A stretch of 30,389 nt of DNA from a virus. The stretch lies in the IMG/VR virus record IMGVR_UViG_3300031825_000261, positions 1-30,389 of that record; one strand, written 5' to 3'. Positions 15,239 through 21,944 of the stretch are shown piece by piece; within the stretch, counting starts at the first letter, position 1, and every line of letters begins with the position of its first letter. A program made the position numbers and the translations under genes. Below the pieces are notes generated by a model. That model ran no database searches and was not told the DNA's origin. It worked only from the letters and a program-made list of their open reading frames with translations.

Positions 15239-16948
15239 TCATGCTGCACGCACCTTAACGTGGTCCCAATCGTCCACGTTCCAGCCCGCCAACCGAGCCT
15301 TGGCACGCCACTCTCCCACCATCTGGCCGAGCTTCGCCGCCTGCAGTGATGGGGGCCGGGAAGCCGCAGGATCGCTCGGGAAGAAGAACGCACCGAAGCG
15401 CCGACAGTTGCCATCGGTCCAGGGAATCGCGCGGGTCTTCTCCACCTCGGCGGACAGGAACAGCGAGAACTTCGTATGGCTCAGGCTGTGCTCTTTGTTG
15501 TGATGGCACCACTCCAGGAACAGCGCATACAGATCGCTCGACAGGCAGGCCCCCCACATATCGGAACCAAGCTCACCGATACGCCATAGGGTCAGGAAGG
15601 TCTGCCAACTGGCCCGGCTCAGCGCCACCAACCGCTCCCGCGCCTCCGTCTTCGGCGGCCGCGTTCGCTGATTGAAGTCTCCCAGGTCGACGGACAGCAG
15701 CCAGGCGTAGAACGCCTCCAGCCCGCCGTTATTGAGCTCCGCCTCGATAGCCTTCTGCCGTGCCTCGGGCAGTGTCTCCAGCGGCCACACCACCAGCAGG
15801 CGCCGGTCGTTCTCGCTGATCGGCCACGGCAGAATCTCGTTGGAGAGGAATACCGCATTCATGTGGTTGGCCTCTTCCCAACCATTGATGAACTTCGACT
15901 CCATGCGCACCGTCTTCCCGGTGATCAGATGCTTGATCTTGCCCACCTGGTTGTACCGCTGGTCGCGGCTGACCACCTCCTCGAACACCGCCCACAGCTT
16001 GCGGCTCTGCCAGGCATTGAAGTTGCTCTCCAGCTGCGTCTGGCCGACGGTCGCCGCGTACTGCCCGTAAATCCCGCCCATCACATCCGAGAACAGCCAG
16101 CTCTTGCCCGATCCCTCCATGATCGAGTGCATCAGCACCGCGGTATCCATTTTGGCGCCCAGGTGCTGCAGCGGGTACGCCAGCCAGCGCGTCAGCCACA
16201 GCGTGGCCTCGGGGTCCTCGTTGCACAGGAACGGCAGTAGCCAGCGCAGGTTCGCGCACTTCCCATCGTCCCGCTTCGGCTCCAGAGGCAATCCCTCGAA
16301 CGTGTTGATGTACAGGCTCGGGTCCTTGGTCTGGGTCGGATCGAACACGATGTGATCCACGTCGACCACCTTGCGTTCCGGACTGTTCAGCCACAGCGAA
16401 TAGGCATCCCCCAGGGCCATCTTCACTGCGCCCTCGGCGATCCGCCGCTTCTTTTGCATGTCCCAGACATCCTTGGTGCCATCGATATACACATACCGCT
16501 CGAGCGGCTGCATCGACAGCGCCCCACCCTTCTTCGCTGCCATGCGCCGGGCCTGCTCCACCCCGCGCACCCAATCCGAGGAAACGGTCCGCTTGCCGGT
16601 GTTGTCATACCAGCCCTTCGCCAGCGCCTTGCCCACCAGCAACTCGAACGCCGACTTCTTCATCACCGCATTGCGGTCGTTATCCCAGACATGGGTAGTC
16701 CCCTCGACCAGCGCAAAGCGCCGCTGTACTTCCGTACTGGTCATTCCCTCCCCCTGCCCCCCGGTATCGGAGGAGCTGACAGCCGCGGCGGGCTCAGCCT
16801 CAGATGGGGCATGGGGAAGATCAGCCTCGGCCCACTCCTGCAAGTCATCCAGCGCACACTCGGCCGGCGCCTGCTGCTGAGCAGCCGTCAGCTGCTCCCT
16901 GACGGCCTCGATGCCCCAAGCCGTATGCAGATCATTCCAGTCAGCCAT
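15239..16948 (-). CDS. SF3-type replicative helicase (DUF5906/P4-primase C-terminal family)
   Basis: A 569-aa protein. Residues 1-70 are a variable acidic linker. From about 245 a superfamily 3 helicase is visible: Walker A SIMEGSGKSWLF (Gly-Lys282-Ser), Walker B LWAVFEEVVS, and the C motif NAVFLSNEILPWPISENDRRLLVVWP, where the Asn and Arg finger lie. This matches the helicase half of phage/plasmid primases of P4 alpha type. It unwinds DNA at the origin. The primase half is encoded by the gene upstream, whose stop overlaps this start as TAATG, so the two form a split P4-like primase-helicase. Confidence 0.88.
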   Translation of the reverse strand: MADWNDLHTAWGIEAVREQLTAAQQQAPAECALDDLQEWAEADLPHAPSEAEPAAAVSSSDTGGQGEGMTSTEVQRRFALVEGTTHVWDNDRNAVMKKSAFELLVGKALAKGWYDNTGKRTVSSDWVRGVEQARRMAAKKGGALSMQPLERYVYIDGTKDVWDMQKKRRIAEGAVKMALGDAYSLWLNSPERKVVDVDHIVFDPTQTKDPSLYINTFEGLPLEPKRDDGKCANLRWLLPFLCNEDPEATLWLTRWLAYPLQHLGAKMDTAVLMHSIMEGSGKSWLFSDVMGGIYGQYAATVGQTQLESNFNAWQSRKLWAVFEEVVSRDQRYNQVGKIKHLITGKTVRMESKFINGWEEANHMNAVFLSNEILPWPISENDRRLLVVWPLETLPEARQKAIEAELNNGGLEAFYAWLLSVDLGDFNQRTRPPKTEARERLVALSRASWQTFLTLWRIGELGSDMWGACLSSDLYALFLEWCHHNKEHSLSHTKFSLFLSAEVEKTRAIPWTDGNCRRFGAFFFPSDPAASRPPSLQAAKLGQMVGEWRAKARLAGWNVDDWDHVKVRAA

Positions 16949-17988
16949 TACGCTGCCTCCCCTGGCATCACCGGGAAGGCCACCACGGCACCCACCTCGC
17001 GGGCGGCCGCCTCGGCCTTCGTCCGGCCCGGGTTCTCCGTCACGGTCGGGTCATCATCGCCGCAGATGAGCAACCGGCGCTCCGGATACCAGCCCCGCAA
17101 CGCCCTGGCCACCGCCAGCAGATTGCCCGCATCGATCGCCACCGCTACCGGGCAGCCCAACGCCATGTGCACGCTGGCCGCCGTGGCATACCCCTCAGCA
17201 ATCGCCAACACCCGGTCGGGGGCGGCCATGTCGCCGAGAAGATGGAAACAGCCCGACTTGCGGCCGTACTTGGGAAACAGCTTGGTGCCCTGCTCGTTGA
17301 TCGCCTGCAGGCTCCACAGCCGGCCCTCGCTGTCGCACAGCGGCACCGCGATGCTGCCGCGCTTGAACATCAGGAAGGAGATCGAATCCGGTCGCGGCTT
17401 GGGTAGGCTGTTGAAGAAGCTACGCGTCTCGCTACCCACCCACACATCGCAGCGCTGCCGTGCATCATCGATGCTCAGCAGCACGGTGTAATGGAAGAAC
17501 CCGATGCCGAACGCCCCGACCTGCTTGCGCTCCAGATACGGGCTCTCGCCAGTCGGCTTGCAATGCTTGTCCCAGATCATCTGGCAGGCGCCGGATACGG
17601 CCTCGCGCATCACCGCCAAGCGAGCCTCGTCCGCCTCGATCTCGGCCTGCCGCGCCTTACGTCGGGCCTCCTGCTCGGCAGCGAAGCGACGCTTGTCCTC
17701 GGCGCTCATCTCGGTCCGTTCCGGCTTCCAGCCGTTATCCAGGGCCATCTTGATCACGGTCCCCATCCCGGTACCGGTCTTGCGGAACGAGCGCCACACG
17801 GTCCTGGCATCATCCGGGTTATAACCAGCACCCGACTGGCTCCAGGTATCCCAGACATCGAAGCCGTCTGCGCCGAATTCGGCCTTGATCCCCATGCCGA
17901 CCTGCAGCCAGATCTCACGGCTGTCAGCAGGAATGTAGGCCAGCAGGCCCGGTAGATCGTGCACAGCGAGAGGAAGATGATCAGCCAC
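16948..17988 (-). CDS. Phage primase, PriCT-2 and Toprim domains
   Basis: A 346-aa protein starting at GTG 17988 behind GGGAG. Residues about 10-80 match a PriCT-2 type helical domain (REIWLQVGMGIKAEFGADGFDVWDTWSQSG). A Lys/Arg/Glu-rich helix follows at 95-125. From about 170 to 340 lies a Toprim catalytic region: VLAIAEGYATAASVHMALG holds the conserved Glu, and LLICGDDDPTVTENPGRTKAEAAA holds the metal-binding DxD. It makes RNA primers for phage replication and works with the helicase encoded next. Confidence 0.88.
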   Translation of the reverse strand: MADHLPLAVHDLPGLLAYIPADSREIWLQVGMGIKAEFGADGFDVWDTWSQSGAGYNPDDARTVWRSFRKTGTGMGTVIKMALDNGWKPERTEMSAEDKRRFAAEQEARRKARQAEIEADEARLAVMREAVSGACQMIWDKHCKPTGESPYLERKQVGAFGIGFFHYTVLLSIDDARQRCDVWVGSETRSFFNSLPKPRPDSISFLMFKRGSIAVPLCDSEGRLWSLQAINEQGTKLFPKYGRKSGCFHLLGDMAAPDRVLAIAEGYATAASVHMALGCPVAVAIDAGNLLAVARALRGWYPERRLLICGDDDPTVTENPGRTKAEAAAREVGAVVAFPVMPGEAA

Positions 17989-18184
17989 GACGCATCTCCC
18001 GCAACTCCTGACAATCCACGCAGGTCACGCAACCCTGCACCCGTGCCCGGCGCGCCGCCGGGATCTCCTCGCCGCAGTCCTCGCAGAACTGCAGACTGAT
18101 CGTCGACGCCGCCGGCCGCTTGGCCAGGGCCAACTGGAGCAGGTAATCGGCGTGATCGTTCGCCTGGTCAACGACATCAGCCAT
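17981..18184 (-). CDS. TraR/DksA family zinc-finger protein
   Basis: A 67-aa protein with the zinc finger CEDC (Cys34, Cys37) and CVDC (Cys55, Cys58) spaced C-x2-C-x17-C-x2-C, exactly the TraR/DksA arrangement, in CEDCGEEIPAARRARV. The short N-terminal helix ends before the finger, like TraR rather than full-length DksA. TraR binds the RNA polymerase secondary channel and imitates DksA with ppGpp, so the phage may shift host transcription early in infection. GGAGG lies 7 nt before the ATG, which overlaps the end of the CII-like gene. Confidence 0.9.
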   Translation of the reverse strand: MADVVDQANDHADYLLQLALAKRPAASTISLQFCEDCGEEIPAARRARVQGCVTCVDCQELREMRRG

Positions 18185-18680
18185 GGCTCACCTCCTCGCC
18201 CTGCACATACGCTTCCATCGCCAGCTCAGCCCCGGCCACGATTCCGAGGATCTTCCCGATCACCCGATGCGCGTGATGGCGGAGCAGATCGACCTCGTGC
18301 CGTTCCCAGCGGGAGTCGGCGGCGCCCTGGTGCAGGCTGCCGACGAACTCTCCCTCGGCTTGCAACAATTTTCCCAGCTCCTGCAGCGCATCCGGAGCGG
18401 CCGGTACCGGCGTCGGAATGAAGGCCACCGCGCCGGCCGGACGGACCAGGGCCGCCAGTAGGCGCGGGTCGCGCGTCAGCCGAACGACCTCTTCCAGCTC
18501 TTCCGGCGTCGGGTAGCGCGAGGCGTTGTCGATGTGGAGTTTCTTCTGCAGGGCGTCGTACTCGAGCCCCATGTTGTAGGCGAGGCCCTTGAGCCCCCTG
18601 GAGTAGTCCTGGCCGGCGCGATACAGCGCCTCCCGGACCGTGAGAACCGGACCAGCGTCCGGCAATAGATCACGTGCCAT
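18177..18680 (-). CDS. CII-like regulatory protein (CP76 family)
   Basis: A 167-aa protein with VREALYRAGQDYSRGLKGLAYNMGLEYDALQKKLHIDNASRYPTPEELEEVVRLTRDPRLLAALV, which fits the phage regulatory protein CII (CP76) pattern: a helix-turn-helix around 'LA..MG.....L..KL' and 'EE...L..D..LL.AL'. The C-terminal part is helical. It is the first gene after cro and its stem-loop leader and precedes the replication genes, the place of lambda cII. It probably chooses between lysis and lysogeny; its binding site was not located. Confidence 0.8.
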   Translation of the reverse strand: MARDLLPDAGPVLTVREALYRAGQDYSRGLKGLAYNMGLEYDALQKKLHIDNASRYPTPEELEEVVRLTRDPRLLAALVRPAGAVAFIPTPVPAAPDALQELGKLLQAEGEFVGSLHQGAADSRWERHEVDLLRHHAHRVIGKILGIVAGAELAMEAYVQGEEVSHG

Positions 18681-18781
18681 AACCGAAAATTTCCCTGATT
18701 CGGCGTAGCCATAGAGCGGGCGGCTGCCCTACCCTATGCCTGCGCCGTTGTTACCGACTGCTGTGTCTCGCAGCGGCGCTC

Positions 18782-18814
18782 GTCGCCGGAGCTTGTGGTG
18801 AGTGAACCGGCGAC
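18782..18814 (-). promoter_or_regulatory. Stem-loop 1 displaying CACTCACCA
   Basis: Arms GTCGCCGG (18782-18789) and CCGGCGAC (18807-18814) form a perfect 8-bp stem. The 17-nt loop read on the minus (transcript) strand is TTCACTCACCACAAGCT. It is the last of three such stem-loops between cro and the CII-like gene. Confidence 0.75.
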
Positions 18815-18821
18815 ACCCCCG

Positions 18822-18863
18822 CCGGGATCAGGAGGTACTTGTGGTGAGTGATCCTGATCCCGG
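18822..18863 (-). promoter_or_regulatory. Stem-loop 2 displaying CACTCACCA
   Basis: Arms CCGGGATCAGGA (18822-18833) and TCCTGATCCCGG (18852-18863) form a perfect 12-bp stem with an 18-nt loop that reads TCACTCACCACAAGTACC on the minus strand. Fourteen loop bases match stem-loop 1 while the stems are unrelated. Confidence 0.78.
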
Positions 18864-18872
18864 CCCCTATTC

Positions 18873-18903
18873 CAGAGCCATCTGGTGAGTGGTGATGGCT
18901 CTG
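18873..18903 (-). promoter_or_regulatory. Stem-loop 3 displaying CACTCACCA
   Basis: Arms CAGAGCCATC (18873-18882) and GATGGCTCTG (18894-18903) form a perfect 10-bp stem with an 11-nt loop reading ACCACTCACCA on the minus strand. It begins directly after the cro stop codon. Confidence 0.75.
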
Positions 18904-19107
18904 TTATGCAGCCTTTTTCTTCGCACCAATCGGGCGAATTTCAAATGCCTCGAATGATCCATCGGGCAGCGGCCGGACACGGATATCACGGCCCGACTTC
19001 ATCATCTGGGAGACAGCGCTCTGAGAGACGCCGAATAGATCAGCTAACTCAGGCTGAGTCCTTCCCTTAGCAAACTCGGCAAGCTTCTTGCCAAAGACCT
19101 CGTCCAT
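18904..19107 (-). CDS. Cro-like repressor
   Basis: A 67-aa DNA-binding protein, MDEVFGKKLAEFAKGRTQPELADLFGVSQSAVSQMMKSGRDIRVRPLPDGSFEAFEIRP. The helix-turn-helix is QPELADLFGVSQSAVSQMM and the C-terminal strand with basic tail KKKAA resembles lambda Cro. It is the first gene of the leftward early operon and divergent from the repressor, as in lambda. ATG 19107 is used; GTG one codon upstream is equally well placed behind GAGG. Confidence 0.85.
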   Translation of the reverse strand: MDEVFGKKLAEFAKGRTQPELADLFGVSQSAVSQMMKSGRDIRVRPLPDGSFEAFEIRPIGAKKKAA

Positions 19108-19138
19108 CACTCATATCCTCGATGGGTCAACGCCAAGA

Positions 19139-19167
19139 ATATTAGTGTTACTTCTAAAAATACGCAA
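19139..19167 (-). promoter_or_regulatory. Promoter for cro and the lytic early operon (PR-like)
   Basis: On the minus strand TTGCGT (19167-19162), a 17-bp spacer and TAATAT (19144-19139). The operator-like site ATTAGTGTTACT (19141-19152) covers the -10 and the spacer, so repressor binding there would block it. Confidence 0.7.
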
Positions 19168-19185
19168 GCAGATATTAGTGGCACT
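19141..19185. promoter_or_regulatory. Two operator-like sites between cI and cro
   Basis: ATTAGTGTTACT at 19141-19152 and ATTAGTGGCACT at 19174-19185, 33 bp apart. The core AGTnnnACT is dyad-symmetric. Two more close matches, ATAAGTGATACT, lie at the second early promoter, so these are likely CI/Cro operators, equivalent to OR and OL of lambda. Confidence 0.65.
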
Positions 19186-19187
19186 GT

Positions 19188-19216
19188 TTGAAAGAAATAA
19201 GCGGCCCTTATAGATT
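19188..19216 (+). promoter_or_regulatory. Repressor promoter giving a near-leaderless mRNA
   Basis: TTGAAA (19188-19193), 17-bp spacer, TAGATT (19211-19216); an alternative pair is TGTTTG (19186-19191) with TATAGA (19209-19214). Either places the transcript start at about 19221-19224, at the ATG of the repressor, which has no Shine-Dalgarno. Lambda cI from PRM is also leaderless. Confidence 0.6.
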
Positions 19217-19223
19217 GCGCACC

Positions 19224-20033
19224 ATGAGCACAGAACCCGATTACGTCGCCGAAGAAGCCGCCAAGTTGATGGCAATCTACCGTCAGAGAAAGAAGGTAGA
19301 TCGCAGCTTGACCCAGGAAAAAATCGCAGACGCTTGCGAATGGTCTGGTCAGAGCACCGTCAGCCAATACCTAAACGGCAAGATCCCCCTGAATCTTCCG
19401 GCACTGATGAAATTTGCGACCATCCTCGACTTTAGTCTTGAGGAGGTTAGCCCGCGCCTGGCTGCAATCGTTGACACAAAAGAGAAACGAGACGGTAACC
19501 TAACACTCAGAGAAGGGAGCCAAGGCCACTACGCCCTTGAACCCAAGGCGGAAACATCTCTGGACCTTACCCCATGCGAGGTATGGGATGACGAGACCCC
19601 ACTCGGCGATGACGAGGTAGAGCTGCCCTTCTTCAAAGAAGTAGAACTATCCGCCGGTAAGGGATCAGAAGTAATGCTCGAAACCCATGGAAGAAAGCTC
19701 CGATTCGGTAAGCGGACGCTCCAGAAGAAAGGCATTGCACCTGACTCAGCAGCCTGCGCGACGGTTTACGGCAACAGCATGGAGCCAGTCCTTCCGAGCG
19801 GTAGCACGGTTGGCGTGGATAAATCATCCACCCAAGTGCAGGACGGCCAAATGTATGCCATCGAGCATGACGGGCAACTCCGGGTAAAAATCCTGTATCG
19901 CCTGCCTGGCGGTGGGCTACGTCTTCGCAGCTACAACATCGATGAGCATCCAGATGAGCGATATGATGCCGAGTACGTCAAAGACAAGATCCGAGTCATA
20001 GGTAGAGTTTTCTGGTACTCCGTGCTTCTTTGA
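19224..20033 (+). CDS. CI/PrtR-type repressor with S24 self-cleaving domain
   Basis: A 269-aa prophage repressor. The N-terminal helix-turn-helix is SLTQEKIADACEWSGQSTVSQYLNGKIPLN (about 28-57). The C-terminal LexA-like S24 domain has the catalytic Ser185 in VYGNSMEPVLPSGS and Lys222 in LRVKILY. The probable cleavage bond is Ala144-Gly145 in ELSAGKGS, upstream of the domain as expected, so SOS/RecA induction is likely. It keeps both early operons silent through the AGTnnnACT sites and probably controls its own promoter. ATG 19224 has no ribosome site and seems leaderless; an upstream ATG at 19188 lies inside the promoter and is rejected. Confidence 0.92.
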   Translation: MSTEPDYVAEEAAKLMAIYRQRKKVDRSLTQEKIADACEWSGQSTVSQYLNGKIPLNLPALMKFATILDFSLEEVSPRLAAIVDTKEKRDGNLTLREGSQGHYALEPKAETSLDLTPCEVWDDETPLGDDEVELPFFKEVELSAGKGSEVMLETHGRKLRFGKRTLQKKGIAPDSAACATVYGNSMEPVLPSGSTVGVDKSSTQVQDGQMYAIEHDGQLRVKILYRLPGGGLRLRSYNIDEHPDERYDAEYVKDKIRVIGRVFWYSVLL

Positions 20034-20053
20034 GCACCACCTATACCCAAACC

Positions 20054-20077
20054 AAGGCCGCCCACGCGGCCTTTTTT
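20054..20077 (+). terminator. Terminator of the repressor gene
   Basis: AAGGCCGC - CCAC - GCGGCCTT is an 8-bp stem with a 4-nt loop that runs into TTTTTT. It separates repressor transcription from the downstream early operon. Confidence 0.9.
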
Positions 20078-20106
20078 ATGCCCTTCATTAGGAACGAACT
20101 TATTTT

Positions 20107-20143
20107 ATAAGTGATACTGTTGACTTATAAGATAAGTGATACT
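20107..20143. promoter_or_regulatory. Two operator-like sites at the second early promoter
   Basis: ATAAGTGATACT occurs twice, at 20107-20118 and 20132-20143, 25 bp apart. One lies upstream of the -35 box and one covers the spacer and the start of the -10. They match the AGTnnnACT core of the sites near cro. Confidence 0.65.
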
Positions 20144-20148
20144 AATTT
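20120..20148 (+). promoter_or_regulatory. Promoter of the rightward early operon (PL-like)
   Basis: TTGACT (20120-20125), 17-bp spacer, TAATTT (20143-20148). It is the only strong promoter seen before the block from 20182 to 27157, so the retroelement is likely transcribed from it on induction, unless an internal promoter exists. Confidence 0.72.
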
Positions 20149-20153
20149 TATGA

Positions 20154-20179
20154 CCGTACCCACTCACCACAGGGAACGG
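20154..20179 (+). promoter_or_regulatory. Imperfect stem-loop displaying ACTCACCACA over the first ribosome site
   Basis: CCGT (20154-20157) pairs with ACGG (20176-20179), then after an A-A mismatch CCC (20159-20161) pairs with GGG (20172-20174); the loop is ACTCACCACA. The right arm includes the AGGGA ribosome site of the gene at 20182, so the fold would hide it. Confidence 0.55.
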
Positions 20180-20181
20180 CC

Positions 20182-20370
20182 ATGCAACAGACACAGCAAT
20201 CTCCCCGCTGCCCGGTGTACCTGCACCCGGCCTGCGCCTCCAGCCCCAACACCATCCGCAGCATCCAGGCCCGCACTGGCCTGCTGGTAATCACCGGCAA
20301 AAGCCGCAAGGCACCGACGCTCGCCCGCCCCACCGATGACTTCGGCCCCTGGGGAGGCGATGCAGCATGA
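20182..20370 (+). CDS. Small hypothetical early protein
   Basis: A 62-aa protein, MQQTQQSPRCPVYLHPACASS..., the first gene of the rightward early operon. The middle part TIRSIQARTGLLVITGKSRKAPTL is a short sequence seen in small phage proteins of Pseudomonas; I know no function for it. It has AGGGA 7-8 nt upstream, inside the CACTCACCA stem-loop, and its stop overlaps the next start as ATGA. The Cys/His content is too low for a clear zinc site. Confidence 0.65.
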   Translation: MQQTQQSPRCPVYLHPACASSPNTIRSIQARTGLLVITGKSRKAPTLARPTDDFGPWGGDAA

Positions 20371-20945
20371 GCCGCAAGATCCTCATCGGCCTCGCCGGCC
20401 CCGCCCGTAGTGGCAAGAGCACCGCCGCCACCTACATCGAACAGCAGTTCGGCTTCGCTCAGTACGCATTCGCCCAGCCGCTGAAGGAAGCCCTGCGCGG
20501 TATGCTGAACCTCAGCGACCGCGAGCTGGAGGGCGATCTGAAGGAGGAGGCGCTGACCGACATCGGCCTCAGCCCCCGCCAGCTGATGCAGACCTTGGGC
20601 ACGGAATGGGGCCGCCAGCACGGCGGGCGCGACTTCTGGCTGCGCGTGGCGGAACGCCGTCTGGCGCACATCGAGGACGCTCTCCCCCATGCCTTCAACG
20701 GCTACGTCATCAGTGACGTGCGTTTCGAGAATGAGGCCGCCTGGGTGCGCGCCCGCGGCGGAGTAATCCTGCACATCCACCGCCCGGACGCGCCCCAGGT
20801 CGCCAGCCACAGCAGCGAGCACGGCATCGCCATCCACGGCGGCGACATCGAGATCAGCAACGACGCGGACATCGAGACGCTCCACGCCGTGCTGCGCGCC
20901 ATCATCGGCGGAATCATCTGCCGCCAGCTGCGCAAGGCCGCTTGA
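20367..20945 (+). CDS. Deoxynucleoside monophosphate kinase
   Basis: A 192-aa P-loop kinase. Walker A GPARSGKST spans residues 11-19. FAQPLKEALRGMLNLSDRELEGDLKE and SPRQLMQTLGTEWGRQ follow, which are family features of phage dNMP kinases related to T4 gp1, and YVISDVRFENEAAWVRARGGVILHI is the Walker B/LID-following part. It would phosphorylate dNMPs to dNDPs to supply phage replication. The start overlaps the stop of the preceding gene (ATGA). Confidence 0.88.
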   Translation: MSRKILIGLAGPARSGKSTAATYIEQQFGFAQYAFAQPLKEALRGMLNLSDRELEGDLKEEALTDIGLSPRQLMQTLGTEWGRQHGGRDFWLRVAERRLAHIEDALPHAFNGYVISDVRFENEAAWVRARGGVILHIHRPDAPQVASHSSEHGIAIHGGDIEISNDADIETLHAVLRAIIGGIICRQLRKAA

Positions 20946-20955
20946 GGTCGTCGCC

Positions 20956-21270
20956 ATGAACCGCAACCTCGACGCCACCGCCGCCGTACTCGGCCTGGGC
21001 CCACGCAAGCTGCGCGCCCGTCTGCGCGAGCTGGGGATTCTCAACTCCGCCGGCGATCTGGCCTGCGCTCACCGCGACCGCGGCTACCTGTTCGTGCAGA
21101 ACCGCAGCCGTTGGAACCAAAGCATCCGCAGTTGGAGCCACTACGGCGTGGTCATGGTTACCGAGCGCGGCATCGGCTGGCTGGCCCAGCAGCTCGGCAT
21201 CCCGGTCCACTCCCAGGGCGCACGCCCTGCCGAGGGGTGCGGGGAGCAATCCAGCGAGGCCTGCGCATGA
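20956..21270 (+). CDS. KilAC-like (phage antirepressor C-domain) small protein
   Basis: A 104-aa protein with VLGLGPRKLRARLRELGILNSAGDLACAHRDRGYLFVQNRSRWNQSIRSWSHYGVVMVTERGIGWLAQQLG, the pattern of the KilAC domain of phage antirepressors: an HTH with 'L...LRE.G.L', a wing, and 'V...G..WL...L'. Antirepressors normally carry this domain behind an N-terminal DNA-binding or Bro domain, which is missing here, so it acts alone or is a diverged regulator. The C-terminal tail is unordered. It overlaps the next gene by 4 nt. Confidence 0.72.
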   Translation: MNRNLDATAAVLGLGPRKLRARLRELGILNSAGDLACAHRDRGYLFVQNRSRWNQSIRSWSHYGVVMVTERGIGWLAQQLGIPVHSQGARPAEGCGEQSSEACA

Positions 21271-21539
21271 GCACGACCTACCAGCAGTTGCTGCGCCGCT
21301 ACGACAGGCCCTGCCTGCCGCTGGCGGATGTGATGGCCGAGTACCTACCGCACATCCAGAGCGTCGATCACCTGATGGCGCTGATCCGCTCCAGGGAAAT
21401 CAGCCTGCGCTACACCCGCCTGCACTCCAGCCGCAAAGCGCCGCCAGTCGTCTACCTGTACGACCTGGCCGCCTGGCTCGATGCACAGGCACCGAACAAC
21501 CAACCACTCACCACACCCGCTGCCAACCAGGCGGCATAA
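21267..21539 (+). CDS. PrtN-like protein 1
   Basis: A 90-aa protein, MSTTYQQLLRRYDRPCLPLADVMAEYLPHIQSVDHLMALIRSREISLRYTRLHSSRKAPPVVYLYDLAAWLDAQ. It has the pyocin activator PrtN layout: a strand/turn opening, 'PL..V..EY', 'I..GEI.L......S.K.P..V...DLA.WLD'. It is clearly a paralogue of the second PrtN-like gene at 26873 but much diverged. The start ATG overlaps the KilAC stop (ATGA). A copy of CACTCACCACA lies in its last codons (21505-21515). Its target promoter is unknown. Confidence 0.7.
   Translation: MSTTYQQLLRRYDRPCLPLADVMAEYLPHIQSVDHLMALIRSREISLRYTRLHSSRKAPPVVYLYDLAAWLDAQAPNNQPLTTPAANQAA
21505..21515 (+). promoter_or_regulatory. CACTCACCACA copy inside the end of the PrtN-like gene
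   Basis: An 11-nt match in sense orientation, 46 nt before the ATG at 21561. No strong flanking stem was seen, so this may be a linear copy. Confidence 0.35.
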
Positions 21540-21560
21540 CCCAAACGGGAGACACAGCAG

Positions 21561-21908
21561 ATGAAACCCACCGATACCAACGAGTTCCTCAACTCGCTCA
21601 ACGCCGGCGTATTCGCCCAGCAACTGGGCCGGGCGCTGTCCGACGTCGCCGCCGGAGTCGTCGACTACAGCAAGAAGGGCAAGGTGATCATCACCCTGGA
21701 GCTGAGCCAAATCGGCGAGAGCAACCAGGTGAAGATCAACCACAAGCTCAACTACACCGTGCCCACCAAGCGCGGCAGCAAGAGCGAGGACACCGCCCTC
21801 GACACGCCCATGTACGTCACCGCCAACGGCCTGGAGCTGTTCCAGACCGATCCGACCGCCCAGCTGTTCAACCGCGAACAAGCGCCGGTCGTGCCGCAGT
21901 CCGTTTAA
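21561..21908 (+). CDS. Hypothetical protein preceding DUF2303
   Basis: A 115-aa protein (MKPTDTNEFLNSLNAGVFAQQLGRALSDVAAGVVDYSKKGKVIITLELSQIG...). A helical N-terminus is followed by GKVIITLELSQI and VKINHKLNYTVPTKRG, a beta-sheet half, and a tail TAQLFNREQ. The same gene commonly sits before a DUF2303 gene in Pseudomonas prophages; no function is known to me. Its ribosome region GGGAGACACAGC is identical over 12 nt to that before the gene at 22833. Confidence 0.72.
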   Translation: MKPTDTNEFLNSLNAGVFAQQLGRALSDVAAGVVDYSKKGKVIITLELSQIGESNQVKINHKLNYTVPTKRGSKSEDTALDTPMYVTANGLELFQTDPTAQLFNREQAPVVPQSV

Positions 21909-21920
21909 CCCCTGAAAAAT

Positions 21921-21931
21921 CACTCACCACA
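21921..21931 (+). promoter_or_regulatory. CACTCACCACA copy before the DUF2303 gene
   Basis: The motif is followed at once by AGGAA, the ribosome site of the gene at 21945. Only weak pairing (CTGA/TCAG) flanks it, so a stable stem is not supported here. Confidence 0.45.
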
Positions 21932-21944
21932 AGGAACCATCAGC

